From CAYYMH01 sp964472785 (lineage in GTDB: Bacteria > Zhuqueibacterota > Zhuqueibacteria > Thermofontimicrobiales > Thermofontimicrobiaceae), in the NCBI GenBank assembly GCA_964472785.1, contig CAYYMH010000019.1:1-64000 (forward strand): a DNA stretch of 64,000 bases, written 5' to 3'. Below are positions 43,782-52,128 of this stretch, in pieces. Position 1 is the first letter of the stretch. Each line of letters opens with the position of its first letter. The notes below the pieces were generated by a model. It had not been told where the DNA came from. It saw only the letters and a list, made by a program, of their open reading frames with translations, and did not search any database. The position numbers were made by a program, and so were the translations under genes.

Positions 43782-44042
43782 TTATCGGTAAGCTTCTCTT
43801 CGGTGTGAAATAGAATAAATCTCAACTACTTTGTTTTCATCATCAATTAAATACAAAATTCTATGATTACCAACTCGAATTCTATAACCTTCTCGCCCGC
43901 GTAATTTTTTAGCTTTTTGAGGCCTTGGATTATCCTTGAGTAATAATAGCTTCTGTACAATCTTATCATGTACTTTCTCTGGTAGTTTTTCTAATTCCTT
44001 CTCAGCTGATCTTTTAAGATATACTTGATATTCTTCCATCAT
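43782..44042 (-). CDS. RelE/ParE-superfamily toxin
   Basis: An 86-residue toxin-type protein. KRSAEKELEKLPEKVHDKIV in the N-terminal half, then KKLRGREGYRIRVGNHRILY and the C-terminal ISHRREAY are standard RelE features; the final His-Arg-Arg-Tyr group suits mRNA cleavage on the ribosome. The start codon lies 5 bases after the antitoxin stop. Such pairs are commonly autoregulated; no operator could be identified. Confidence 0.9.
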   Translation of the reverse strand: MMEEYQVYLKRSAEKELEKLPEKVHDKIVQKLLLLKDNPRPQKAKKLRGREGYRIRVGNHRILYLIDDENKVVEIYSISHRREAYR

Positions 44043-44047
44043 GATTA

Positions 44048-44254
44048 TCAGCCATTATTTCTTTCGGCAAGATACTCGTCTAATGAGCGTGAAGGTTCAT
44101 TTTCTCTTTGTTTTATGATGGCTATGTCAAATAAATCTTCCTTAAATTCTTTATCGTGAAGTAACTTGTCTATGATAGCATTTCGCTGTTTTTTGGACAT
44201 TGATCTAAATGCTGTTAAGAATATCTCGGCTGTTGCGTTGTCTTCGGCTTTCAT
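44048..44254 (-). CDS. Antitoxin of the RelE-type pair
   Basis: A 68-residue protein from the ATG at 44254, with GGGAG eight bases upstream; an in-frame start at 44269 is less likely. The N-terminal half is helical (AFRSMSKKQRNAIIDKLLHD) and the C-terminus (NEPSRSLDEYLAERNNG) is the type of tail that wraps the toxin. It precedes the toxin gene on the same strand, which is the usual order. Confidence 0.8.
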   Translation of the reverse strand: MKAEDNATAEIFLTAFRSMSKKQRNAIIDKLLHDKEFKEDLFDIAIIKQRENEPSRSLDEYLAERNNG

Positions 44255-44464
44255 AGTATTAACTCCCACAAATTATGTATTTTGTCTATTTCAAAATGGT
44301 TAACTGAAAATGAGCCAGGATCAAATGATTATTGGATTAATCTCTAATATTTAAATATACATTATTTGATTTATTAAATCAATAAATTTTTTTTGTTGCT
44401 CAAACTAACATTTTCTTAACTAAGTATAGCAATCAAATTCTGAAAAAGCGACAGATTATCCATC

Positions 44465-44697
44465 TTATTTCGCCTGAAAAGTCATCAAACACTGAATCCG
44501 AACTTATCGGCCAGCATACCAAAATTGTCCTGCAACGGCATGATGACCTTTCCGCCCCGGGACAGCTTTTCAAAGACGCGTTTGCGTTCTTCCTCATCCG
44601 AAAACGTGACGAACAGGGCGAAATTGTTGCCTGTAATAATCTCATAAGACGGCAAGCTATCCGATGCTTTGAGCCGAAGCTGTCCCCCCCGCCTCTA
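44465..44697 (-). pseudogene. VOC/PhnB-type protein remnant with frameshifts
   Basis: The minus strand encodes the second half of a PhnB-like glyoxalase-fold protein: YEIITGNNFALFVTFSDEEE, then FEKLSRGGKVIMPLQDNFGM and LADKFGFSV, after which a premature TGA occurs. In the next frame MTFQAK and a TAA continue the usual C-terminus, so one base (a Trp codon) is missing near 44486. Upstream, a run of seven G at 44684-44690 shifts the frame relative to GLEAGGQLRLKASDS, which would need six. The N-terminal half is absent. Sequencing error in the homopolymer cannot be excluded. Confidence 0.7.
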
Positions 44698-45142
44698 ATC
44701 CGGCTGTATCAAAAAACCTGATGCAAGATGTTTAGCCCAATTTGTAGTACTCTCCATGAATTCGTGGTTAAAAGCTCTTTATTTTTTGTCACCTAAAGAT
44801 ATCTTAAATAAATAGTCAAAGTGTACCCATCCCAAAAGTTGGTAGAAACTGCTGAAATGGTATTAAAAATTCGATTAGTTGCAGACAAAAACCATGATAA
44901 ATTAAGGCATTAGTTCAGTATATACAAATTTAAAACCTAATCAAATTGCGTACCCACTCAATAAATAAGGGTAACAAAGCGCTGTCATTCCTGACGGATC
45001 CGCCAGTTGGCGGAGGAGATCAGGAATCGCCTTTTTACAATGGAGATTCCTGCGTTCGCGGGAATGACATTCTTTTCAAGAAATCCTTATTGCCATTGAA
45101 TATTGAGCGGATACCAAATTGCGGTGTTAACTTAGTAAAGAA
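44698..45142. other. Intergenic region with a GTCATTCC palindromic element
   Basis: About 445 bases with no gene. Positions 44983-45069 carry an 87-base element with short inverted ends, TGTCATTCC and GGAATGACA, and internal CGGATCCGCCAGTTGGCGGA and GATTCCTGCG stretches that can form hairpins. The ends look like a non-coding palindromic or MITE-like repeat. Only one full copy is in the window; a single GTCATTCCGG word at about 43612 could be a fragment. Confidence 0.55.
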
Positions 45143-47596
45143 TTAAAATTTTACAACGAGATTCAGCAATCTGTTTTTAACAACAATTTTCTTGATAATC
45201 TGTTTTCCCTCGATATATTTTTGCACCTTTTCATCTGCAAATGCTTTGTGAATAACAGTCTGATCATCCGCATCCAGATCAACTTCGATGGTGGAGCGAA
45301 CCTTGCCATTAATCTGTACAGCGATTGATACGGTCTGCTGTTTGGTTTTTTGTTCATCATATTCAGGCCAATTTACATCGAAAACACTGTATGGCTCACC
45401 AATTTTCTCCCACAACTCTTCAGAGAAATGCGGGGCAAAGGGCGCTAACAAAATAATGACCGCCTTCTTGGTCTTCTCCAACATATCTTTATTCTGGTTC
45501 TCTGGTCTGACATCCTGAATGTACAGGTACATGGCGTTTACTAATTCCATAATTCGACTGATCGCCGTATTAAACTGGAACCGGTCCAGATCGGTCGTGA
45601 CCATTTTGATGGTGTAATGCAGCACGCGTTCCAGCTCCTGACTTTTTTCTGTTTCGGAACCTGTCGCCTTATTTCTTTTCAGTAAGTCAATCAACCGCCA
45701 CACCCGGTTCAAGAAACGATAAATGCCGGTAATTCCTTTATCGCTCCAATCACCGCCGTCGCTGTAACTGCCCATAAACATCATGTACATGCGAAACGTA
45801 TCGGAACCATATTTTGAAATAAACACATCCGGATTTACCACATTACCCCGCGATTTGGACATTTTATTGCCATCTTTTGTAATCACACCCTGGTGTACTA
45901 ACCTTTGAAATGGTTCATCGAAGTTGATCAATTTCAAATCGTAAAACACTTTGGTTATAAACCGGGCATAAAGCAAATGCATTACGGCATGTTCCGCACC
46001 ACCGACATATTTATCAACGGGTAGCCATTTATTCACTAAATCTGTGTCAAACGGAATGTGTTCCAAATCCGGATTCGGGAAACGCAGAAAATACCATGAC
46101 GAACACACAAAGGTATCCATCGTATCGATTTCCCGCTTTCCGGGTCCGCCACATTTCGGGCACGTCGTGTTCACAAATTCAGGATTGGTGATTAACGGAG
46201 ATTCCCCTTTGCCCTTAAATTCAACCTCTTTGGGAAGCAGAACTGGCAAATCTTTTTCTGGAACCGGTACCTCTCCGCATTTCTCACAATAAATGATGGG
46301 AATGGGTGCGCCCCAATAACGCTGTCGTGAAATCAACCAGTCTCGCAGCTTGTAATTGACTTCCTTCCCCCCTATTCCTTTTTCCTGCAAAAATTCAATC
46401 ACTTTCTCGATGCCTTCCTGTGAAGGCGTACCGCTGAAATTTCCGGAATTCACCATTATCCCCGGTTCAATATACGCTTCTTCTAATTGCTCATGTTTTT
46501 CACCGTCAGGACTGATCACTTCCCGAATCAGTAAATTATATTTTTGTGCAAATTCAAAATCCCGGGTATCATGACCGGGCACAGCCATCACACAGCCTGT
46601 ACCGTAAGTCAGTAAAACATAATCCGCAATCCAAATGGGCACTTTCTCGTTGTTCACCGGATTGATCGCATAGGCGCCGGTAAAGACGCCTGTTTTCTCT
46701 CTTTCGGTTGAAGTCCGGTCAATGTCGCTGGCTCGACGTGATTTTTCAACATAGGATTGAACCGATTCCCGATGCTCGTCAGTGGTAATTTTTTCAACTA
46801 ACGGATGCTCGGGCGCCAAGACCATGTATGTCACTCCGAATAACGTATCTGGTCGCGTGGTAAAAACCTCGAACGATTTATCGGACTCATCAATTTTGAA
46901 TTTAATCCGCGCGCCTTCACTGCGCCCGATCCAATTTTTTTGCATCGCAATCGTTTTTTCGGGCCAGTCAATTTTACGATGACCCGCCAACAATTTTTCA
47001 GCATAATCGGTAATTTTGAAAAACCATTGTCTTAAATCCCTTTTAGTCACCTCTGAATCGCAGCGTTCACAGTGGTTTTCAATGACTTGTTCATTTGCCA
47101 GAACAGTTTGACACTGCGGACACCAGTTGACCGGTGCCTTTCTACGATAAGCTAAACCATTCTTATACAAGGTGAGAAAAACCCACTGAGTCCATTTATA
47201 ATATCTTGGCGAGCTCGTATTGACTTCTTTGTCCCAATCGTACATGGCACCGATTGATTTGAGCTGTTTCCGGATGTATTTAATATTTCCCTCAGTACTT
47301 TCCGCCGGATGAATGCCTTTTTTGATGGCATAATTTTCAGCCGGCAAACCAAAAGCGTCGTAACCCATCGGTTCAAAAACATTAAATCCCTGCATGCGTT
47401 TAAATCTAGCCCACGTATCTGTTGGGCCGTAATTGTACCAATGTCCGATGTGTAACCTGTCTCCGGAAGGATAAATGAACATCACCAGACAGTAGAGTTT
47501 ATTTTTAGTATCGCTTAAATCTGTTTTGTAGATTTTAGATTCTTCCCACTTACGCTGCCATTTTTTCTCTATTTCTTCATGTGGATATGTACTCAT
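45143..47596 (-). CDS. leuS: Leucine-tRNA ligase
   Basis: Charges tRNA-Leu and edits mischarged norvaline and isoleucine. The HIGH motif is in SGDRLHIGHWYNYGPTD and the KMSKS motif in DGNKMSKSRGNVV. Zinc-finger cysteines are in CPQCQTVLANEQV and in CPKCGGPGKREIDTMDTFVC. The CP1 editing insert has VFTTRPDTLFGVTYMVLAPE. The 817 residues are full length. The 305 bases upstream carry no obvious T-box. Confidence 0.97.
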   Translation of the reverse strand: MSTYPHEEIEKKWQRKWEESKIYKTDLSDTKNKLYCLVMFIYPSGDRLHIGHWYNYGPTDTWARFKRMQGFNVFEPMGYDAFGLPAENYAIKKGIHPAESTEGNIKYIRKQLKSIGAMYDWDKEVNTSSPRYYKWTQWVFLTLYKNGLAYRRKAPVNWCPQCQTVLANEQVIENHCERCDSEVTKRDLRQWFFKITDYAEKLLAGHRKIDWPEKTIAMQKNWIGRSEGARIKFKIDESDKSFEVFTTRPDTLFGVTYMVLAPEHPLVEKITTDEHRESVQSYVEKSRRASDIDRTSTEREKTGVFTGAYAINPVNNEKVPIWIADYVLLTYGTGCVMAVPGHDTRDFEFAQKYNLLIREVISPDGEKHEQLEEAYIEPGIMVNSGNFSGTPSQEGIEKVIEFLQEKGIGGKEVNYKLRDWLISRQRYWGAPIPIIYCEKCGEVPVPEKDLPVLLPKEVEFKGKGESPLITNPEFVNTTCPKCGGPGKREIDTMDTFVCSSWYFLRFPNPDLEHIPFDTDLVNKWLPVDKYVGGAEHAVMHLLYARFITKVFYDLKLINFDEPFQRLVHQGVITKDGNKMSKSRGNVVNPDVFISKYGSDTFRMYMMFMGSYSDGGDWSDKGITGIYRFLNRVWRLIDLLKRNKATGSETEKSQELERVLHYTIKMVTTDLDRFQFNTAISRIMELVNAMYLYIQDVRPENQNKDMLEKTKKAVIILLAPFAPHFSEELWEKIGEPYSVFDVNWPEYDEQKTKQQTVSIAVQINGKVRSTIEVDLDADDQTVIHKAFADEKVQKYIEGKQIIKKIVVKNRLLNLVVKF

Positions 47597-47901
47597 CTCA
47601 ACTCCTGATTTAATATCAAAATTCTATGATAATTTTTAATTGTTTTTTAAATGGTCAGTTTTTTTAATGGACTACCTTAAGACAATATCAGTAAAGATAG
47701 CCCGCTGCTAAGAGCGAGCGGAAAGGCACTCCTTAGATTGAATCGTAGCAGGTTAATTTCGAGGAGAAAATTGTGATATTTTTTAACGCGTTGTTTCATC
47801 TTTTAAAAAAGGATAGATGATTTAGTTCGGTGAATTGAGTGTAAATATAATAAAAAATTACAAGTGAGTCAAGTAAATAATAAGCGGGACTTTAATTTTA
47901 T
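47597..47901. other. Intergenic region with a GC-richer unexplained block
   Basis: Mostly AT-rich, but 47700-47760 holds GCCCGCTGCTAAGAGCGAGC-type sequence with partial self-complementarity (GCTGCTAAGAGCGAGCGG) and AGGCACTCCTT. It is neither a recognisable tRNA nor a T-box and contains no reading frame. It may be part of the leuS promoter region or a degenerate element. Confidence 0.4.
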
Positions 47902-48705
47902 TTATATTTTACCCGATGTCGAGCAAAAACCGATTTTTTCGATCCCGTTCCGGATGGCTAACATTTCACTGACAATGGAAATCGCTATTTCACCTGGCGT
48001 TTCAGTGCCAATATTCAAACCAATCGGTGCATGAACTTTTTCCAGTGCTAGAGTCGAAATGCCCTTTTTCGACAAATTATCGAAAATCTGCTTTACTTTT
48101 TTAGCCGATCCCATCATGCCGATATAACGCACCAGTAAATTGACAACGTTTTCCAAAACAAGCTCATCATGCTGATGTTGTGGTGTTGCGATGACCAGCC
48201 AATCATTTGATGAAAATTGAGTATCTTCAATAAAACGGACGTATTTTTGAGCAATTAGCTTTGTGTTTTCCGGAAATTGATTCGGATCAAGAATTCCGTC
48301 CCGATCATCCACAATTCGGATCGACCAGCCTGTCTCATGAGCGATTTTTGCCAAAGCTTTCCCGACATGTCCGCCGCCAAATATCGTTAATAAATGCGCT
48401 GTTAGAACGGGTTCAAAAAAGAGCGTCATGGTGCCACCGCACATCATTTCGCTCTGCTCAAGTTTATCTAAAACATATTTCATGAGCACAGGTTTACCAT
48501 CAGCAAGTACATGTTTTGCGGCTTTAAACGCCTCAACTTCGATGCTTCCTCCGCCAACTGTGCCTTCAGTTTTGCCATCGGCAAAGAAAATGGCTCTAGC
48601 ACCGGCAGTCCTTGGTGTTGAGCCTTCACTTTCGACGACAGTGATGATGCAAAATTTTTCATTCTTTGATTTTAACTCAGCAATTCGTTCAATTAATTCA
48701 GCCAT
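47902..48705 (-). CDS. XdhC/CoxI-family protein
   Basis: Relatives insert or modify the molybdenum cofactor of xanthine dehydrogenase-type enzymes. The 267 residues include the N-terminal FCIITVVESEGSTPRTAGAR, the GTVGGGSIE motif, and a Rossmann part with FGGGHVGKALAKIA and IVDDRDGILDP. GMMGSAKKVKQ and IGLNIGTETPGEIAISI follow. The next gene on the strand is a MobA-like protein 121 bases downstream in the reading direction, the usual companion. No xanthine dehydrogenase subunit is in the window. Confidence 0.88.
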   Translation of the reverse strand: MAELIERIAELKSKNEKFCIITVVESEGSTPRTAGARAIFFADGKTEGTVGGGSIEVEAFKAAKHVLADGKPVLMKYVLDKLEQSEMMCGGTMTLFFEPVLTAHLLTIFGGGHVGKALAKIAHETGWSIRIVDDRDGILDPNQFPENTKLIAQKYVRFIEDTQFSSNDWLVIATPQHQHDELVLENVVNLLVRYIGMMGSAKKVKQIFDNLSKKGISTLALEKVHAPIGLNIGTETPGEIAISIVSEMLAIRNGIEKIGFCSTSGKI

Positions 48706-48726
48706 TCATCCTCCAATTAAGCTGTT

Positions 48727-48768
48727 TTTAGAATGCCACAGAGAAATAGAGTGCACAGAGTAAAAAAT
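48727..48768. repeat. Short CTCTGTG-family repeat remnant, copy E
   Basis: AATGCCACAGAGAAATAGAG and TGCACAGAG resemble the right half of copy D in reverse complement. It lies immediately upstream of the xdhC-like gene. Too short to be sure of membership. Confidence 0.4.
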
Positions 48769-48826
48769 CAAACTAATTATTATTCTGCGGCTATTATAAT
48801 AAATTCTTTGTTCAAAAGCAATGTTT

Positions 48827-49417
48827 TTATTGACAATATTGGTAGTATAATTCTGGTGTATTTATGTTTAGCAGAATCCCCGGATCGTCAACCGGGATAA
48901 ATTTGGTCAAATGCCGGTACTTGTGAGTGACGAATTTTGCTCCTGCTTTCAAAGGCGCTTTTCTCAATTCATCGAAAAACCGATCGGGCACGATCAGCGG
49001 ATGACCGGATTTATTTTTGTACTGGGGTTTGATACAATATGTTTTGTCTAAACTGAATTCGTGTAGTAATTTTTTGAACGTATTAAGCTTTACAGTGGGA
49101 TAATCAATCGGGCACAAAAAAAAGCCTGCACAATGTTCCGGCAATGCATCCATTCCCAACCAGATTGAAGAAAGCATTCCCTGATCAGGATTAGCATTAA
49201 TTATAATTTTTGCATCAAGTCGCAGCTTACTTATTTGAGGATAAAAATTTTTATTGGTTACTACCAAAATGGGATTAATGTGGAGTTGCTTTAAATTATC
49301 AACAACTAACTCTACAAATGTCTTCCCTTGATATGTTAAAAGAGGTTTGTCACCCACATTTTTTAATCGTGTTCCAAATCCGGCAGCCAGTACAATTCCA
49401 GCAGTCTGTTTTTGCAT
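48827..49417 (-). CDS. MobA-like NTP transferase
   Basis: A 196-residue nucleotidyltransferase with the GT-A-type signature GIVLAAGFGTRLKNVGDKPLL at the N-terminus and YQGKTFVELVVD after it. FFLCPIDYPTVK carries the metal-binding acidic residue. The HPLIVPDRFFDEL and later parts resemble molybdenum cofactor cytidylyltransferase (MocA) proteins. With the XdhC-like gene nearby it probably processes the molybdopterin cofactor, though sugar-nucleotide synthesis is possible. It sits just downstream of a lipoprotein gene on the same strand. Confidence 0.82.
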   Translation of the reverse strand: MQKQTAGIVLAAGFGTRLKNVGDKPLLTYQGKTFVELVVDNLKQLHINPILVVTNKNFYPQISKLRLDAKIIINANPDQGMLSSIWLGMDALPEHCAGFFLCPIDYPTVKLNTFKKLLHEFSLDKTYCIKPQYKNKSGHPLIVPDRFFDELRKAPLKAGAKFVTHKYRHLTKFIPVDDPGILLNINTPELYYQYCQ

Positions 49418-49428
49418 GAAATCAACAG

Positions 49429-49944
49429 TTATTTATTCGATTCATTCAATGCTTTATATGAAACATCGAAATATGCAACACCCTCAGTCAAACCGCCCCA
49501 GGAATTCTTTTTGAGCGAAATATAAAGTTTCGCCACCTTGTTGGGAAAAATCATCACATCTTCTCTGGTCTCGATGTCAAATGTTTTGATTTTCCAACCG
49601 GTCGAAGCATAATACTTGGCTCTTACTTTGTAAATTCCGGGTTGCAGCGTGAGTTGATAATTGTATTTACGTTTAATGTTGCTCAGATCATCGGTTTTGA
49701 TGTGGAAGTTATTTACGTAAAGTTCAACATAATTTTTGTAGCTATTCTTTGTGTCAGCGACGTTATCAATCTTAACGATTAAATTGGGCTTTTGCTCTTT
49801 TTGCACATATTGCGGTAACGGAGCGAAGGGTTTTATTTTTTGATAAGACTCGTCCATGTTGATTTTCGGATGCCCCGAACAACCAAAAATCGTTATAATA
49901 ATTATTCCCAACAGCGACACATATTTTATTAATTTGGCGTTCAC
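49429..49944 (-). CDS. Lipoprotein of unknown function
   Basis: A 171-residue protein from a GTG at 49944, chosen because AAGGAG lies eight bases upstream; an in-frame ATG at 49974 would place that sequence inside the gene. A signal sequence ending in IIITIFGCSG gives a lipobox Cys near 22. The body is beta-rich, with IDNVADTKNSYKNYVELYVN and QLTLQPGIYKVRAKYYASTG, which looks like a PEGA-type domain. No family is certain. It sits 12 bases upstream of the MobA-like gene and may share its transcript. Confidence 0.65.
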   Translation of the reverse strand: MNAKLIKYVSLLGIIIITIFGCSGHPKINMDESYQKIKPFAPLPQYVQKEQKPNLIVKIDNVADTKNSYKNYVELYVNNFHIKTDDLSNIKRKYNYQLTLQPGIYKVRAKYYASTGWKIKTFDIETREDVMIFPNKVAKLYISLKKNSWGGLTEGVAYFDVSYKALNESNK

Positions 49945-50040
49945 GATAACATCTCCTTGTATTTGAATAATCAAATCAACTGATACATTAAATTAGACGA
50001 TTGAATTTATCAGATGTTCAATTATTTTTAGCTGACGCTA

Positions 50041-50616
50041 TCATCGAATTCTGATCAATATTTTTAATTGACTGGATTCATTAAAAGATAGCTGTATTAA
50101 GCTCATGTCTTCAACGCCGGGCGGAATTCTTAATTTAAAAGAAATTTCTTTTTCGATACCCCCTGTATTCCAGCACAATGAACAAAACTCAAAAAAGAAC
50201 AACGATGCGCTTCGGCCTTCGCATACCGGACATATTGCATTTACGGGAATTTCAAGCGGAATAACACACCCATTATGTGCCTCTTGTTCGTTTAAAATTA
50301 TTTCTAAATCAGGCTTTAATTTTCCGCTAAAAAAGCTCCCGCTGTCTTCCCACATTCGGTAGAACAGATTATCATCGCCAAAATGAAACAGCTCTTTTTT
50401 AGCGTCAGTTTCGTGATTCAAATCATCATCATAATGTTTACGCTTTTCCCGATCTCCAATTGTTTCGTACGCTTCCTGAATATCCTGAAATCGATTCGCG
50501 TCATCAGTTTTGGTGACGTCAGGATGATACTGCCGCGCCAATTGCCGGTAAGCTTTTTTGATATCCTGTTGCGAACAAGCTCTCGGCACGCCCAATATAA
50601 CATAATAATTTTTCAT
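50041..50616 (-). CDS. Short DnaJ-type co-chaperone with one zinc-finger half
   Basis: A 191-residue protein with a normal J domain: YYVILGVPRACSQQDIKKAY, then the HPD motif in ARQYHPDVTKTDDANRF. The central part is not glycine-rich. One CxxC...CxxC unit is visible (CPVCEGRSASLFFFEFCSLC), half of the DnaJ zinc finger, then a RIPPGVEDMSLIQLSF segment that resembles the start of the substrate-binding domain. Standard DnaJ is about 370 residues, so this is a shortened form. Two Hsp20 genes lie about 290 bases away on the same strand. Confidence 0.8.
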   Translation of the reverse strand: MKNYYVILGVPRACSQQDIKKAYRQLARQYHPDVTKTDDANRFQDIQEAYETIGDREKRKHYDDDLNHETDAKKELFHFGDDNLFYRMWEDSGSFFSGKLKPDLEIILNEQEAHNGCVIPLEIPVNAICPVCEGRSASLFFFEFCSLCWNTGGIEKEISFKLRIPPGVEDMSLIQLSFNESSQLKILIRIR

Positions 50617-50654
50617 AATCCTCTAAATTATTTTTAACTCAAAATATTCTTTTC

Positions 50655-50740
50655 TATTAAAATCGCCAAGCTCGCAAAGAAAAAACAAGTAAATTTACAA
50701 ACCTCACGTTCTTTGCGGCTTTGCGTGGATAATTTATTTT
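50655..50740. repeat. CTTTGCG-family imperfect palindrome, copy F
   Basis: Left half AAATCGCCAAGCTCGCAAAG and right half ACGTTCTTTGCGGCTTTGCG are near reverse complements (CGCCAAGCTCGCAAAG against CTTTGCGGCTTTGCGTGG). Upstream of the DnaJ-like gene. It is the CTTTGCG variant of the dispersed family. Confidence 0.6.
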
Positions 50741-50841
50741 TTTGTAGCCTGCTGTTACGTTACGAATAATATGGGTTATAACAGTTTCACACTTGTTAAT
50801 AATTTAAACGATTATGAAAAAAAAGTCAAGTCAATTTTCAC

Positions 50842-50884
50842 AAAAAAAGGGCACTCGATTTACACACTCAATCGAACGCCCTTT
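50842..50884 (-). terminator. Intrinsic terminator after the Hsp20 genes
   Basis: On the minus strand AAAGGGCGTTCGATT...AATCGAGTGCCCTTT, with an eight-base inner arm, a four-base outer GGGC/GCCC arm and seven T after it. It lies about 20 bases after the stop of the second Hsp20 gene. Confidence 0.85.
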
Positions 50885-50902
50885 AACTATCAATTTACAT
50901 CA

Positions 50903-51340
50903 TTACGAAATGGAAATTTCTTTAGGTTTGCTTTCTTCCTTTTTCGGAAGATGAATTGTCAGGATACCATCTTTACATGATGCCGAAATATTTTCGGTCT
51001 CAATTGGCGTATCCAGATTAAAGCTTCGCTGAAACGAACCGTATCGTCGTTCGACGCGATGAAAATTTTCATCTTTTTCTTTCTTCTCTTCTTTTTTCTC
51101 ACCTTTAATCGTCAGCGTATTATCTTCCACACTCAATTTGATGTCATCTTTTGACATGCCCGGTACTTCAGCCGCAATCACATAATCGTCTTTGGTTTCT
51201 TTTATATCAACGACCGGATAACCGGGAGTCAAATTCTCTCCCTCTTCAGGAAATGAACGGTAAAAATTATCAAAAACTCGGTCCAATTCACTGCGAAAAT
51301 TTTGAAATTCACCTGCGGGTCTCCAACGTATAATAGCCAT
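50903..51340 (-). CDS. Hsp20/alpha-crystallin small heat-shock protein (second of pair)
   Basis: A 145-residue ATP-independent holdase. The alpha-crystallin domain runs about 45-135: VDIKETKDDYVIAAEVPGM, SVEDNTLTIKGEKKEE, RYGSFQRSFNLDTPI and CKDGILTIHLPKKEE. The C-terminal KEISIS contains the I-x-I-like anchor. It lies 35 bases downstream of its paralogue on the same strand. Confidence 0.96.
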   Translation of the reverse strand: MAIIRWRPAGEFQNFRSELDRVFDNFYRSFPEEGENLTPGYPVVDIKETKDDYVIAAEVPGMSKDDIKLSVEDNTLTIKGEKKEEKKEKDENFHRVERRYGSFQRSFNLDTPIETENISASCKDGILTIHLPKKEESKPKEISIS

Positions 51341-51375
51341 GGTTTATTCCTCCTATAAAATTTTGGTTATTTTAC

Positions 51376-51819
51376 TTATGAAATTTTGATTGAAATTTCT
51401 TTTGGTTTCGCCTCTTCTTTTTTTGGTAGCATAATGTTTAAAATACCATCCTTAAATTCTGCCTTGACTTTTTCATTATCTACTTTAGTTGGCAGTCTGA
51501 AGCTCCTCTCAAGCTTACCATAACGGCGTTCTGTCCTGAAATAATTTTCATTTTCCTTTTTTGCTTCGCTCTTCTTCTCCCCTTTAATTGTCAAAATAGA
51601 ATCAGAGATACTAATCTTCACATCATCTTTACTTAAACCGGGCAGTTCTGCAGAAATTTCTAATTGATCCTTTCTTTCTTTAATATTTACTAATGGATAA
51701 GTCATCGGAAAATCAACTGCCTCATCAGAAATGGAACCAAAGAAATTTTGGTACAATCTGTCCATTTCATTTCTCAGTTCTTCAATGTCTGACGTTGGTC
51801 TCCATTTAGTAATTGCCAT
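51376..51819 (-). CDS. Hsp20/alpha-crystallin small heat-shock protein (first of pair)
   Basis: A 147-residue paralogue of the gene below it, with VNIKERKDQLEISAELPGL, SISDSILTIKGEKKSE, RYGKLERSFRLPTKV and FKDGILNIMLPKKEE, ending KEISIKIS. The two share order and motifs but differ at many positions, so the duplication is not recent. No CIRCE operator was seen upstream. Confidence 0.96.
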   Translation of the reverse strand: MAITKWRPTSDIEELRNEMDRLYQNFFGSISDEAVDFPMTYPLVNIKERKDQLEISAELPGLSKDDVKISISDSILTIKGEKKSEAKKENENYFRTERRYGKLERSFRLPTKVDNEKVKAEFKDGILNIMLPKKEEAKPKEISIKIS

Positions 51820-52128
51820 AGCTTATCCCTCCTTCCTGATTATTTGTTAACTATTCACATTGATGCTAATTTTTCAACTTTTCATCAAGTGAAAATACAA
51901 ACTCTATGCCAGAGGTTGAGATAATTGCTTAATAAATGATTATAATAGACTTATGAAGTTAATAATAAAATGAAGAGGCTGGGAATGACTAAAATTAAAT
52001 GTCAAATTGACAAATGATAAACTAATATTGTCATAATTTCCTATACTTTTTTCAGATTAATTTCGAAGGGTATTTTTCGTAAAGATCTTTGAGAAAAATT
52101 CTTCAAACTCATTTGATGAAAGTGTAAC
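51820..52128. other. Intergenic region, no gene seen
   Basis: About 310 AT-rich bases between the HD-GYP gene and the first Hsp20 gene. A short dyad TGTCAAATTGACA lies at 52000-52012; its role is unknown. It should carry the promoter of the Hsp20 pair, but no confident -35/-10 could be picked. Confidence 0.5.

Noticed and set aside
44433..44645. Arg/Ser/Cys-rich 70-residue minus-strand frame
   Set aside because: It is an out-of-frame shadow of the VOC/PhnB remnant, which makes much better protein sense in the neighbouring frames.
51820..51900. CIRCE or heat-shock sigma promoter for the Hsp20 pair
   Set aside because: No TTAGCACTC-N9-GAGTGCTAA inverted repeat and no clear sigma-32-like element could be found.
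51998..52014. TGTCAAATTGACA dyad as an operator or promoter
   Set aside because: Its TTGACA half has no good -10 at 17 bases on either strand that points to a gene; kept only as a note in the intergenic entry.
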